A stretch of 47,056 bases of DNA from Clostridiales bacterium (GTDB taxonomy: Bacteria; Bacillota; Clostridia; Christensenellales; Pumilibacteraceae): contig JAISMM010000010.1 of assembly GCA_031276725.1 (NCBI GenBank), positions 1 to 47,056 on the forward strand, given 5' to 3'. Position 1 is the stretch's first letter, and each line of letters starts with the position of its first letter. Below, piece after piece: positions 6,561 through 15,841 of the stretch. The notes beneath the pieces were generated by a model that worked only from the letters and a program-made list of their open reading frames with translations, searched no databases and was not told the DNA's origin. The position numbers and the translations under genes were made by a program.

Positions 6561-8231
6561 ATGAAATGTAAAAAATGCGGAGCAAAACAGGACGACTCGT
6601 TTTTGTTTTGCTCTAAATGCGGCTCGCCGTTAAAAAACGAACGCTCCTGCGAAAAATGCGGCAAAACACTCGCGGCCGACGCGGATTTTTGCCCCTTTTG
6701 CGGCGCCCGGATTGAGCCCGAAACGGTAACGCCTTACGGGTCGGCTCCCCTTCCGGAAACGGCTTCGGCGTCAACCGCGGCTTCGGCCGCTCCGATCGCG
6801 GTAACGGCGGCGGGCAAAAAGCCGCGCGGACACGTTATGGAGCTTGTGCGGCTGTGGACGCTTACGGGAGTTTTGGCGTTAATGTTCGGGCTGTCGTTTT
6901 GCAAGCTCGGCGTCGTTAAGGACATTCCTTACCCGGACGGCGGGGACATCGCGGTAAAATTTTCGGCGGCGGACGCCGTCGAGGCGATGTTCGCCGAAAA
7001 AATGACGTTGGAAGATCTTACGGACGATTTTACGGAATTTGTGGCGAACGAGGACGTTATATCGCCGAATATGAGCAAGGCGGCCGCCAAAAAAGCCGTT
7101 ATAAAGGCTATGGAAAAATATAACGCGCTTAAATTCGCGTTCGCCCAAGAGGCGATCGACGCGCTGCCGTTTTCGTCGCGCCTTATGCTGTGGACGCTGT
7201 TCGTATCGGCGTGGGCGGCTCTGCTCGCCCCGCTCGCGATGCTGACCGTTATGTGCGTGTTCGCGTTGCGGCTGACGCTCGGACATACGGACTATAAAAA
7301 TGTCAAAAGCGGCTCGGTGTTTTTCGCCGTGCCCGTCGGCGTGTCGGCGTTCATAATTTGCATATTCGGGGCGATAGGTCTAAGCGCGGGCGCGGCACCA
7401 GTTTGGACGCTTTCGCTGGCAATTTTCGGGCTTGCCGCCAACCTTGTTTACGGCGCGGTTCTAAAAAAGAACCGACCTACGACGCGTACCGTAATAAGCC
7501 GCCTTGCGTCGTCGACGCTCGCCTTTACCCTGCTGTTTACGCTGAGCGCGACGGCTATACGCACGGAATACACGCTTGACACAAAGAATACGGACTACAC
7601 GGTAAAGGAAAAGTACGGCCTGTCGGACTACGCCGCCGCGATAGATTTTTCTATGGCGGAGCAGGGCGACTATCTTTATTTGGACGACACATTTATCGCC
7701 GATCAAGAAAAGCAACTGGCCGATATGATAACGGCGTTGGAAGAGGCGTATAGCCGTACGGACATGCAGCAAAACGCGCTTAAAGCCGCCGTGATAGAGG
7801 GAATCCGCAAAGCCGTCAACGTCTATTATTCGCCTATGGCGTTCAACTACTATAAGGGCGTGTCGGACGGATACGGCGCGGGCGCGGCCGTCTTGGGCGG
7901 CTTTACGCTAGTGTTCTGCTACCTTGCCGCCGCAGCCGCCGCATTCCTGTTGTGTACGTCGCTTTTGGGCATAGACGACGGCAACAAAAAGGCGTCGTTC
8001 GCCGCGCACGTCGCGTTGGCGGCGTTGACCGTGATTCTGTTGGCGCTTACGGCAATTTGCATAGGCTCGACCGTCGGTTTGGTAAAGCAAACGGACGTTA
8101 CCTACAAAATCGCCATAACCGCCGCGCCTATAATCAACCTTATTCTCGCGCTCGGCGCGTTCGGTCAATATATCGTTTTGTCGCTACAAGATAAACGCGC
8201 CAAAACCGCCGACATACCCGCTATTGTGTAA
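6561..8231 (+). CDS. Zinc-ribbon, multi-pass membrane protein of unknown function
   Basis: A 556-residue protein. The start at 6561 is set by AAGGAG nine nt upstream and by the zinc ribbon starting at once (MKCKKCGAK). Residues 1-50 hold two CxxC pairs of a first and second zinc ribbon (CKKC...CSKC, CEKC...CPFC). An Ala/Thr-rich linker follows, then about eight hydrophobic segments: one near 105, three or four between 210 and 330, and more between 430 and 550. Two long extracytoplasmic stretches lie between them (about 115-195 and 345-430). Zinc-ribbon N-termini fused to membrane domains are common in Clostridia and mostly uncharacterised. It has its own strong promoter and stands alone between convergent and divergent neighbours. 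I do not assign a function. Confidence 0.85.
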   Translation: MKCKKCGAKQDDSFLFCSKCGSPLKNERSCEKCGKTLAADADFCPFCGARIEPETVTPYGSAPLPETASASTAASAAPIAVTAAGKKPRGHVMELVRLWTLTGVLALMFGLSFCKLGVVKDIPYPDGGDIAVKFSAADAVEAMFAEKMTLEDLTDDFTEFVANEDVISPNMSKAAAKKAVIKAMEKYNALKFAFAQEAIDALPFSSRLMLWTLFVSAWAALLAPLAMLTVMCVFALRLTLGHTDYKNVKSGSVFFAVPVGVSAFIICIFGAIGLSAGAAPVWTLSLAIFGLAANLVYGAVLKKNRPTTRTVISRLASSTLAFTLLFTLSATAIRTEYTLDTKNTDYTVKEKYGLSDYAAAIDFSMAEQGDYLYLDDTFIADQEKQLADMITALEEAYSRTDMQQNALKAAVIEGIRKAVNVYYSPMAFNYYKGVSDGYGAGAAVLGGFTLVFCYLAAAAAAFLLCTSLLGIDDGNKKASFAAHVALAALTVILLALTAICIGSTVGLVKQTDVTYKIAITAAPIINLILALGAFGQYIVLSLQDKRAKTADIPAIV

Positions 8232-8280
8232 GCGGATAAACTAAGTAATTGAACTACCCCGCCGCCGAAACTTTTTGTAG

Positions 8281-9552
8281 TTATATCGCGCTCCGCCTTA
8301 ATATATCGCCCGATTGCAGAGGCAAATTTGTTTCTAAAAAGAGTAATTCGCCGACCTTGAAGGCGTCGGAAACGGGCGCGCCGTCTAGGTTAAGCATTTT
8401 GCCGACTATGAGGGTCTTGTTAAAAAGGTTCGAGGGCGAAAGAATTTCAAGAGTTTCGCCCGCCTTAAAGCGGTTGCGCTGTTCGACCGTTACGCCGCCG
8501 TCGCCCGCGCTCTTTACGACGGCGCAAAACTTGTAGGCGCTCTCCGCTTGCGAGCTTTCATAAAATTCCGTTTCGGCGTTTCCTAGATAAAAGCCCGCGC
8601 AGTATTTGCGGTGCGCCGCCTTGAACGGCTCGCGCTCTAATTCCGGCGGCAAAACAAAATTAGCGGGATCGGCGCGGTAGCGGTCGAGAGCGCGGCGGTA
8701 GGCGTTGACGGTGTTGGCGACGTAGTACGCCGTTTTTGTGCGTCCCTCGATCTTGAACGAGGTTACGCCCGCGTCGGCAAGCTCCGCGATATACGGCAGC
8801 ATATTGAGGTCGCGGCTGTTAAGAATATACGAACCGCGCCCGTCCCCCTCGACGGTAAGCGGCTCGCCTTGGCGGTTACTCTCGACCGCCGCGTAGCTCC
8901 AACGGCAGCACTGGGCGCACTCGCCGCGGTTAGCCGACCGATCGGTCAAAAACGCGCTCATAAAACAGCGGCCCGAGTACGCCATACACATCGCGCCGTG
9001 AACGAACGCCTCGATTTGCACGCCGGACGGCAAAAAGTCGCGGATTTCGCGGATTTGACCGAGCGACAGCTCCCGCGCCAAAACTATGCGCGAGGCTCCC
9101 CTCTCCGCCCAAAACGCGGCGGCGCGCTTGTTTGTAACGTTGGCTTGCGTGGAGATATGCACGGGAAGATTCGGCGCGGTTTTTTTGACGAGCGCGAACA
9201 CGCCCGGATCCGACACTATAACGCCGTCGAATTTCAGCGAGTCGATAAGCCCGATATAGTCCGCCATAGGCGCAAAATCGGCGTCGAAAGCGAAAATATT
9301 GACGGCGGCGTAGACCTTTTTGCCCGCGCCGTGAGTAAATTCGACGGCCGCGCGCATATCGGCCTCGGAAAAATTTTCGCTCTGCGCCCGGAGCGAAAAC
9401 TCCTTGCCGCCCAAATAGACGGCGTCCGCGCCGAAGTAAAGCGCGGTTTTTAGCCGCTCGAACGTTCCGGCGGGAGCTAAAAGCTCGATTGGGGGAACGC
9501 TTTTAGGAGCGTTTTTGATAACGTTTTCGGCATTTTTAGCGGCTTTTGTCAT
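8281..9552 (-). CDS. Peptidase U32 family protein (tRNA hydroxylation, TrhP-like)
   Basis: U32-family protein of about 423 residues. Several U32 members (TrhP, RlhA) work in RNA hydroxylation rather than proteolysis. It contains the family signature EAFVHGAMCMAYSGRCFMS and a further Cys cluster (CAQCC), consistent with an iron-sulfur site. The N-terminus (LLAPAGTFERLKTALYFGADAVYLGG) is typical. I place the start at the ATG at 9552, which overlaps the trmR stop as ATGA; the longer frame runs inside trmR. In Bacillus, yrrM (trmR) is followed by the U32 genes yrrN and yrrO, which make 5-hydroxyuridine at tRNA position 34, so the context supports a TrhP role. Only one U32 gene is present here. 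Confidence 0.85.
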   Translation of the reverse strand: MTKAAKNAENVIKNAPKSVPPIELLAPAGTFERLKTALYFGADAVYLGGKEFSLRAQSENFSEADMRAAVEFTHGAGKKVYAAVNIFAFDADFAPMADYIGLIDSLKFDGVIVSDPGVFALVKKTAPNLPVHISTQANVTNKRAAAFWAERGASRIVLARELSLGQIREIRDFLPSGVQIEAFVHGAMCMAYSGRCFMSAFLTDRSANRGECAQCCRWSYAAVESNRQGEPLTVEGDGRGSYILNSRDLNMLPYIAELADAGVTSFKIEGRTKTAYYVANTVNAYRRALDRYRADPANFVLPPELEREPFKAAHRKYCAGFYLGNAETEFYESSQAESAYKFCAVVKSAGDGGVTVEQRNRFKAGETLEILSPSNLFNKTLIVGKMLNLDGAPVSDAFKVGELLFLETNLPLQSGDILRRSAI

Positions 9553-10178
9553 AACAGCACCGCCGCGCAAAGCCCGTCGCCCACCGGAATCACCGACGCT
9601 AAAAAATCGGGGTCGGAGCATACGGCGCGTAAAAACGAGTCGAGCTTGCGCACGAGCGAGCCGCGCTTGCCGCAAGGAATTTCGCCGCTGACCATACCGC
9701 CGAACAGAACGTTGTCGCACGCCAAAAGTCCGCCCCTTTTTAGGCGCTTTTTGATAAACGGCAGGTATTCCGAATAATGCGCCTTAGGGCCGTCCAAAAA
9801 AACAAAATCGAATTCGCCGTCCGTAAGCGGCAGAATCTCGGAGGCGTCGCCGTTAAAAACGGATACGCGCGGCGAAAGTCCCGCCGCCTCAAAATTACGC
9901 CGCGCCTCGGCGCATAAATCTTCGTCGATTTCGATTGTGGTAAGCTCGGCGCCCGCGAACATACTCAGCATAATAATGCCGCTGTAACCCGTCGCCGTGC
10001 CGATTTCAAGAATTTTTGACGGCCGCTTTAAGTAAACTAGCTGTTTTAATACGGCGGCGGTTTCGGGTAAAACGAGCGAAATGCCGCGCCCGCGTCCCGA
10101 CGCTTCGAGCGAGCGCAAAAGCGCGCCGCCGTCCGGTTTTAGAACGGAGCGTATATAGGCGTTACTTTGCGATAGCAT
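9549..10178 (-). CDS. trmR: tRNA 5-hydroxyuridine O-methyltransferase (TrmR-like)
   Basis: SAM-dependent O-methyltransferase of 209 residues. It has the SAM motif LEIGTATGYSG near residue 56, IEIDED, FDFVFLDGPK and a CDNVLFGG segment, all typical of the YrrM/catechol-O-methyltransferase-like family. In Bacillus, TrmR methylates 5-hydroxyuridine at the tRNA wobble position. Its start lies 17 nt inside the end of the RNase J gene, and its stop overlaps the U32 start, giving a tight three-gene unit. The substrate is inferred from the adjacent U32 gene. Confidence 0.82.
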   Translation of the reverse strand: MLSQSNAYIRSVLKPDGGALLRSLEASGRGRGISLVLPETAAVLKQLVYLKRPSKILEIGTATGYSGIIMLSMFAGAELTTIEIDEDLCAEARRNFEAAGLSPRVSVFNGDASEILPLTDGEFDFVFLDGPKAHYSEYLPFIKKRLKRGGLLACDNVLFGGMVSGEIPCGKRGSLVRKLDSFLRAVCSDPDFLASVIPVGDGLCAAVLL

Positions 10179-11862
10179 CCGCCGTATCCGACACCATAGT
10201 CAATATCATAGGATTGCGGCGCGTCTTTTTGAACAGGAAGTTTTTAAGCTCCTTTCGCACAAGGTTTTTGAGCGCGCCCCAATCGCCCGAATCGGCTTTG
10301 ACGTCGCAGCGTTCGAGCGCGCGCGTAACGACGTCCTTCGCCCCGTCCATAAGGTTCTCGGACTCCTTGGTGTAGATGAAACCGCGCGAGGCGACCTCTA
10401 ACCCCGTCATAGCGCCGCTTAAAGCGTTAATTCCGAGCGCGACGACGACGAGTCCGTCCTCCGACAGGTGCTTACGGTCGCGCAAAACGACGCTGCCCAC
10501 GTCGCCCACCCCGAGGCCGTCGATCAAAAGATGACCCGCCGTAACGTTGTCGGCGAGCTTGATTTGTTTTTTTGTAACCGAAACGCAGTTGCCGATGTCG
10601 CAAATAACGATATTGCTCGACTGCATACCCATACGCATAGCAAGTTCGGCGTGCTTTTTTAGGTGGCGGTACTCGCCGTGAACCGGAATAAAAAATTTCG
10701 GCTTTATGAGCGAGTGAATGAGCGAAAGCTCGTCCTGACAGGCGTGGCCGCTGACGTGAACCTCGGCGAGGCTCTCGTATATGACCTTGGTGCCGAGCCG
10801 GTAAAGGTTGTTGATGACGTTATAGACCATACGTTCGTTGCCGGGGATCGGCGAGGCGGAAATTACGACGGTGTCGTTGAACCCGAGCTTTACCTTGTTG
10901 AACTCGTCCGACGCCATACGCGTGAGGGCGCTCATCGGCTCGCCCTGCGAACCCGTCGTTATGATAACAAGGTTTTTGTCCTCGATTTTGCCGATTTTTT
11001 CGACCTCGACCACAAGATCGCGGTCGTATTTAAGCTCGCCGATTTTTGAGGCGACCTCGACGACGTTAAGCATACTGCGGCCCGAAAACGCGACCTTGCG
11101 CTTGTATTTGACCGCCAAATCCATAATCTGTTGCAGTCTGTGGACGTTCGACGAGAACGTCGCGACGAATATGCGCCGGTCGATATTGTCGGCGAATATC
11201 GCGTTGAGGGAGTTGCCGACGGTCGCCTCGCTCATAGACGAGCCGCGCCGCTCCACGTTGGTGCTTTCCGCCATCAAAAGAAGCACGCCGCGGTTACCGA
11301 GCTCCGCTATGCGCTGCAAATCTATAACGTTGCCGTCGATGGGCGTAAAGTCCACCTTGAAGTCGCCCGTATGGAAAACCACCCCTATGGGCGTGGTGAT
11401 AGCAAGGGCGCACGAGCCCGCCACCGAATGGCTGACGTTGACGAATTCCACGCGGAAATTCGCGCCGAGCGAAATAACGCTTTTCGGCTTAACGCTGTTG
11501 AGCTTTACGCTGTCGGTCATCTTGTGTTCTTTTAGCTTAGGCTCTAACAGCGCGAGAGTAAGCCGCGTTCCGTAAACGGGAACGTTTAAATCTTTAAGAA
11601 CGTACGGCAGGGCGCCGATATGGTCCTCGTGTCCGTGCGTTAGGACTATCCCCCGCACGCGCTCGCGGTTTGCGAGCAAATACGCGGTGTCCGGAATAAC
11701 GAGGTCGATTCCCGGCATATCGCCGTTGGGAAAGCACACGCCGCAATCGACGACGATTATGTCGTCCCCGTATTCGAGGGCCGTCATATTTTTTCCGATC
11801 TCACCCACGCCGCCCAAAAAAATCACTTTTAGAGCGGGTTCGGTATTGTTCTGTTTTTGCAA
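10162..11862 (-). CDS. rnj: Ribonuclease J
   Basis: Metallo-beta-lactamase/beta-CASP ribonuclease with 5'-exonuclease and endonuclease activity in mRNA decay and rRNA maturation. The zinc motif HGHEDH is at about residues 76-81 and is followed by IGALPYVL. The beta-CASP region and the late HVSGHACQDEL and PVHGEYRHLKKHAELA motifs are present, and the length of 566 fits. I prefer the TTG at 11862 to the ATG at 11898: CCTCCT at 11868-11873 gives an AGGAGG site 5 nt before the TTG, and that site lies inside the longer reading frame. A promoter lies about 170 nt upstream, leaving a long A/T-rich leader. Confidence 0.93.
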   Translation of the reverse strand: MQKQNNTEPALKVIFLGGVGEIGKNMTALEYGDDIIVVDCGVCFPNGDMPGIDLVIPDTAYLLANRERVRGIVLTHGHEDHIGALPYVLKDLNVPVYGTRLTLALLEPKLKEHKMTDSVKLNSVKPKSVISLGANFRVEFVNVSHSVAGSCALAITTPIGVVFHTGDFKVDFTPIDGNVIDLQRIAELGNRGVLLLMAESTNVERRGSSMSEATVGNSLNAIFADNIDRRIFVATFSSNVHRLQQIMDLAVKYKRKVAFSGRSMLNVVEVASKIGELKYDRDLVVEVEKIGKIEDKNLVIITTGSQGEPMSALTRMASDEFNKVKLGFNDTVVISASPIPGNERMVYNVINNLYRLGTKVIYESLAEVHVSGHACQDELSLIHSLIKPKFFIPVHGEYRHLKKHAELAMRMGMQSSNIVICDIGNCVSVTKKQIKLADNVTAGHLLIDGLGVGDVGSVVLRDRKHLSEDGLVVVALGINALSGAMTGLEVASRGFIYTKESENLMDGAKDVVTRALERCDVKADSGDWGALKNLVRKELKNFLFKKTRRNPMILTMVSDTADAIAK

Positions 11863-12039
11863 AATTGCCTCCTGAAAATATAATATGTCCGACCGCACAA
11901 AAACGGCAAAAAATCGGGGCTAAACCGTTTTTTGGTTTTTGCTCGGTCAAAATCTCACTATTTAGGTTTTGTCGTTTATAGTCCGTTCACGCGCATATCG
12001 ATAAGTAAAATCTATGATTCCTAATTGATTTCTACCTAT

Positions 12040-12068
12040 ATTATAAAACAAACTAAAAAAAAACACAA
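12040..12068 (-). promoter_or_regulatory. Likely promoter of the RNase J operon
   Basis: TTGTGT (12068-12063), 17-nt spacer, TATAAT (12045-12040). The leader to the TTG at 11862 would be about 170 nt. It contains a weak hairpin at about 11900-11935 (AAAACGG pairing with CCGTTTT) that ends in a T-rich stretch, so some attenuation is possible. Confidence 0.5.
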
Positions 12069-12287
12069 GACAATTTAATGTGTTTTTCAAAAATATTTGG
12101 TTATTTTCCGAGTTTTGAGTAAAAATTTTGAAAATTCGGCGCAAAGAGGCAAAAACCGCGTCCTAGTTTATCGGATTTGCGCCGGTAAAGCCGCCCGGGG
12201 CGCGAACAAGCGAGTGAGTTCCGGGGAGCGGGCAAGGAGCGGCGTTCAGGCGGGTAACAGGCGGTTTTTTGGCGACCGAGTGTATAT
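12069..12287. other. Intergenic region without a recognised gene
   Basis: The half next to rnj (about 12069-12130) is AT-rich. The half next to the nucleotidyltransferase stop (about 12140-12287) is GC-rich with several self-complementary blocks, for example GCCGCCCG against CGGGC and GCGGC, and GAAC against GTTC. I could not match it to tmRNA, SRP RNA, 6S RNA, RNase P or a riboswitch I know. Confidence 0.4.
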
Positions 12288-13301
12288 CTAATACTCGATT
12301 GAGGCAAAAAAACGCTCGTAGCCCGTATCAACGCCGCTATATTGCCCGCTCGGGGGCGGTTCGATTTGCTTAACATAATCCCGACCGATTATTGCGCCGC
12401 GGTAACGTCCGCTTACGATCGCGCCGTCCGTTACCAGGCAGTTTTCGAGCGCGGCGCCGCGTTCGATACGGCAATTTTGCCCGATTATGCAGTTTTCGAA
12501 CGTTCCCGCCGCAAAGGACGAAGCGCCGATAAGCGACACGGAGCTTTTTCCTACGCGGTACGACGAGTAAGCGCCGCGAAAATTGTTGTAGAGCGGAACA
12601 AAAAAGCCGCCGCCGAGCATATCGAAATTCGCCGAATAATAGGCGTTTACGTCGCCGACGTCGCGCCAATAGCCTTCGTGCAAATATGTGCCGATAAGCC
12701 CAAAATCGATTATTTTTGGGAACAGGTCGCGGGCAAAATCGAAGGCTCTGTTTTGCGGAACGAGCGACAGCAGACTTTTTTCGATTATATAAACGCCGCA
12801 GCTGACAAGGTCGCTTTTGGCGGTTCCGCGCGGCGGCTTTTCGACAAAATTAACCGCCGTCCCGAACGCGTCCGTTTCGACGACGCCGAAACGCGATGTG
12901 TCGTCCTCGCGCTTGACCGCCATAGTAACAAGACTTCCGCGCAGGCGGTGTCGGGCGTACATGGCGGCAAGGTCGATATTTTCGAGCGCGTCGCCCGACA
13001 TAACTATAAACGTGTCGTCCAAAAATTTCTCGGCCGCCTTAACGCCGCCCGCCGTCCCCAACGGCTCCGTTTCGAGCGAAAAGCGGCAAGCGGCGTCCCT
13101 GTAACCCACCGCCCACTCAATCACCTGCTCGGGCTTGTGCGCAAGCGTAAAAACATAGTCGCTTATCCCGAAGTCCGCAAGGTGCGAAACGGCGTAGTCG
13201 ATCGTCGGCTTGCCGGCGACCGTCAGCATAGGCTTGATAATATCCCTTGTAAGCGGATCAAGGCGCGTGCCGAACCCGCCCGATAAAATAACGGCGTTCA
13301 T
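12288..13301 (-). CDS. Sugar-phosphate nucleotidyltransferase
   Basis: A 337-residue enzyme that joins a nucleoside monophosphate to a sugar 1-phosphate, the activating step for cell-surface glycans. The N-terminal NTP-transferase fold starts at residue 1 with LSGGFGTRLDPLT and KPMLTVAGKP, and TEPLGTAGGV follows near residue 80. The GDALENID metal site and the NFVEKP segment are present. The last roughly 90 residues (CIIGQNCRIERGAALENCLV) look like left-handed beta-helix repeats, as in ManC/GCD1-type and RmlA-like proteins. The sugar and nucleotide cannot be told from the sequence. The ATG has no clear ribosome binding site. The gene follows the LRR gene on the same strand, reading away from the hairpin at 13374. 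Confidence 0.85.
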   Translation of the reverse strand: MNAVILSGGFGTRLDPLTRDIIKPMLTVAGKPTIDYAVSHLADFGISDYVFTLAHKPEQVIEWAVGYRDAACRFSLETEPLGTAGGVKAAEKFLDDTFIVMSGDALENIDLAAMYARHRLRGSLVTMAVKREDDTSRFGVVETDAFGTAVNFVEKPPRGTAKSDLVSCGVYIIEKSLLSLVPQNRAFDFARDLFPKIIDFGLIGTYLHEGYWRDVGDVNAYYSANFDMLGGGFFVPLYNNFRGAYSSYRVGKSSVSLIGASSFAAGTFENCIIGQNCRIERGAALENCLVTDGAIVSGRYRGAIIGRDYVKQIEPPPSGQYSGVDTGYERFFASIEY

Positions 13302-13373
13302 ATTAGTAGAATTTGTAAAAATCCCGAATTTTATGCGGACGGGCGCAAAGCGAACCTAACGGGTCGGTTTACG

Positions 13374-13401
13374 ATCAATTTCGTGACCTCACGAAATTGA
13401 T
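13374..13401. terminator. Perfect 13-bp inverted repeat after the LRR gene
   Basis: ATCAATTTCGTGA and TCACGAAATTGAT are separated by only 2 nt, 3 nt beyond the LRR stop codon. No T-run follows, so it may be a terminator-like hairpin or a protein-binding site between the LRR gene and the nucleotidyltransferase. Confidence 0.45.
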
Positions 13402-13404
13402 AAT

Positions 13405-15801
13405 TTAGTAATTGAATCTGATTTTTACTTTGGAGCGGTGTTTCCAATCTTTGGCCTTTTTGACGGCTTTCCATTCGCGCTTGGAGCCGCGAAAGTCGAT
13501 TTGGATTTTGCCGCAATCGGCAAACGCGCGGACGCCGATTTGGGCGAGCGAGTACGGCAGCGCGATATTGAGTCCGCGGCATTCCGAAAACGCGTTGTTG
13601 CCCACCGACACCGCGCCGTGCGGGAGCGCGATTGTAATATCCGGACACCGCGCGAAAGCATAGCTATCCACCCGCCTTACGGACGAGGGCAATTTTACGG
13701 AAGTGTTGTCAAAGCAGGAATCGAACGCGTGATAGCCGATCGCGGTAACGCCGTCGGGAATTTCGCCCGCGCTCGCTTTGCAGCCCGCGACCAAAAGTCC
13801 GTCGTCGCGCCGTATAAGGCAGTTATTTTCGGACTTATAGACGGCGTTTTGCTTATCGACGGCGATAGACTCTAAATACGAACACCCGCCGAACGCCGCC
13901 TCGCCTATCGAGGTAACGGACGCGGGAATAACTATATTTTGCAAGGCGCACCCGATAAAAGCCTTCTCGCCGATCGAGGTAACCGAATCGGGAATTACGC
14001 CGGCTTTGCAGCCGAAAATTAAGCGGTTGTCCGCGCGGCGGATAACGCAGTCGGATTCCGACCTGTAAACGGGATTGTCGGGCCGGACGGTAATACTTTC
14101 TAAATTCGGGCAGCCCGAAAACGCGCCCTCCCCGATCGAAGTAACGGACTCGGGGATAATAATCTTTTTTATGCCGCATCCGTTGAACGCGTCCTTGCAT
14201 ATGCTCGTTACGGAGGGCGGTATAACGACGCTTTCGAGTCCGTCTTTATCAAAAAATGCATCCTCGCCGATTGAAGTAACAAAGTCGGGAACAACAAATT
14301 CCTTGTCATTACCGGAATAACGTCTAAGAACGGAACCCGAAAAATAGACGTCGCGCGCGCCGCGCGCCGCGTAATAGCGCATGATTTCGATTTCGACGGG
14401 GGCGGAAAGCGAAGCGGCGCCGGACGCGTTTTTTAGCGGCGGGTATTCGCCGAATAAGCCGTCCTGATTTTCGGCGGCGGCGTCATCGTCGTCGTCATCG
14501 TCGGCGCCCTCTAAACAAGCGGCGGTTTCTTTCAAAAATTCGTCGTCGGACGCGGTGTAGCCGTAAAGAATTTTCGCCTTGCCGAACATATTCCAATTTT
14601 CGTCCTTTTTAACGGCGTCCCATTGCTCTTTTGAGCCCCGGTAATTAATAACGGCTAGGCTGTCGCAGTCCCCGAACGCGCTTTCGTCGATCGTAGCTAC
14701 GGACGCGGGAATAAGTACGCGCCGTAATTCCGAGCAGAATCCAAACGAGTTATAACCGATAAAAGTAACTCCGTTCGGAATTACAACGCGCCGAAGTTTA
14801 TCAAAGGCGTTAAACGCGCAATCGCCGATTGCTTTAACGCCGGACGGTATAACGGCGGTTTGCGTATGGCAAGCCGCCGCTAAAAGCCCGTCCGCGACGC
14901 TTATAAGAAAGCCGTCCCGCGATTTATACGCCGCGTTGCCGTCCGCTACCTCGATAGATTCTAAACTTATGCAGCCGCCGAACACGCCGTAGCCGATCGA
15001 AGTAACGGACGAGGGAATTACGATGCGCTTTAATTTTTCGCAACCGTTAAAAGCCCTATCGCCGATAGAGGTAACCGAATCGGGTATGACTATGGCGGTT
15101 AAACCCTCGCAGTATGAAAACGCACTCTCGCCTATCGCCGTAACGGAGGACGGAATTACGCTGTTTTTGCAGCCGACTATCAACGTATTATCCTCACGCC
15201 GTATGACGCAATTTCCGTTTGACGTGTAGACGGGGTTAGCGTCCGCGACGGCGATACTCTCGATCCCGTTGCAGGCGTTGAACGCGTCATATTCGATCGA
15301 GGTAACGGACGCCGGAATAACGACGTTCTTTACGGCCGCGGCGGTGTAAAAAGCGTTTTCGGCAATCGCCTTAACGCCGTCGGGAATAGCGCCGCCGTTG
15401 CGTCCGTACAGCAAAACGTCGTTCTCGCGCCGAATAATACAGTCGGCTTCCGACCTAAAAACGGGGTTGGCGCCGTCTACCGTTAGATTTTGCAGCGCGT
15501 CGCAGTAAGTAAACAAACCGTCGCCAAGCTCCGTAACGGAAGCGGGAAAAACGACGCTTTTTAATTTAGAGCAAAACTCGAACGCCCCGTCATCGATTTT
15601 TTTGACGCCGTTCTCTATTATAACGCTCACTAATTCGTTGCGATAACTAAACGCGCCGCGCCCGATTGCCGTAATAAAACCGGGAACGACGAATTTTTTT
15701 GCGTCGCCCCTATATTTTATCAGCGTTGTGCCGTCAAGATCCGCCGCGCGCCCTTCGTCCGACCTTAAAAACTTGTCGATTTTTTGTTTTAGTTCGTCCA
15801 T
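13405..15801 (-). CDS. BspA-type leucine-rich repeat protein without a signal peptide
   Basis: A 798-residue protein built of LRR_5 (BspA-like) units of the form VTSIGEGAFSGC...LESI...IPxSV. It has two blocks, about residues 25-430 and 500-798. Each ends with the same closing motif (RGSKEQWDAVKK..., RGSKREWKAVKK...), so the protein looks like an internal duplication. An acidic linker (seven Asp in a row near residue 440, then about 60 residues) joins them. There is no signal peptide, membrane helix or sorting signal: the N-terminus is MDELKQKIDKFLRSDEG. Most BspA-like proteins are secreted, so a cytoplasmic location is unusual. The start has AGGAGA upstream. Binding partner unknown. Confidence 0.88.
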   Translation of the reverse strand: MDELKQKIDKFLRSDEGRAADLDGTTLIKYRGDAKKFVVPGFITAIGRGAFSYRNELVSVIIENGVKKIDDGAFEFCSKLKSVVFPASVTELGDGLFTYCDALQNLTVDGANPVFRSEADCIIRRENDVLLYGRNGGAIPDGVKAIAENAFYTAAAVKNVVIPASVTSIEYDAFNACNGIESIAVADANPVYTSNGNCVIRREDNTLIVGCKNSVIPSSVTAIGESAFSYCEGLTAIVIPDSVTSIGDRAFNGCEKLKRIVIPSSVTSIGYGVFGGCISLESIEVADGNAAYKSRDGFLISVADGLLAAACHTQTAVIPSGVKAIGDCAFNAFDKLRRVVIPNGVTFIGYNSFGFCSELRRVLIPASVATIDESAFGDCDSLAVINYRGSKEQWDAVKKDENWNMFGKAKILYGYTASDDEFLKETAACLEGADDDDDDDAAAENQDGLFGEYPPLKNASGAASLSAPVEIEIMRYYAARGARDVYFSGSVLRRYSGNDKEFVVPDFVTSIGEDAFFDKDGLESVVIPPSVTSICKDAFNGCGIKKIIIPESVTSIGEGAFSGCPNLESITVRPDNPVYRSESDCVIRRADNRLIFGCKAGVIPDSVTSIGEKAFIGCALQNIVIPASVTSIGEAAFGGCSYLESIAVDKQNAVYKSENNCLIRRDDGLLVAGCKASAGEIPDGVTAIGYHAFDSCFDNTSVKLPSSVRRVDSYAFARCPDITIALPHGAVSVGNNAFSECRGLNIALPYSLAQIGVRAFADCGKIQIDFRGSKREWKAVKKAKDWKHRSKVKIRFNY

Positions 15802-15841
15802 TTGTTTAATTCTCCTTTATTTTTTGGTAGATTCCCCTCCG

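Noticed and set aside
12342-13286. 314-codon plus-strand frame antisense to the nucleotidyltransferase
   Set aside because: Antisense shadow; the minus strand has the family motifs.
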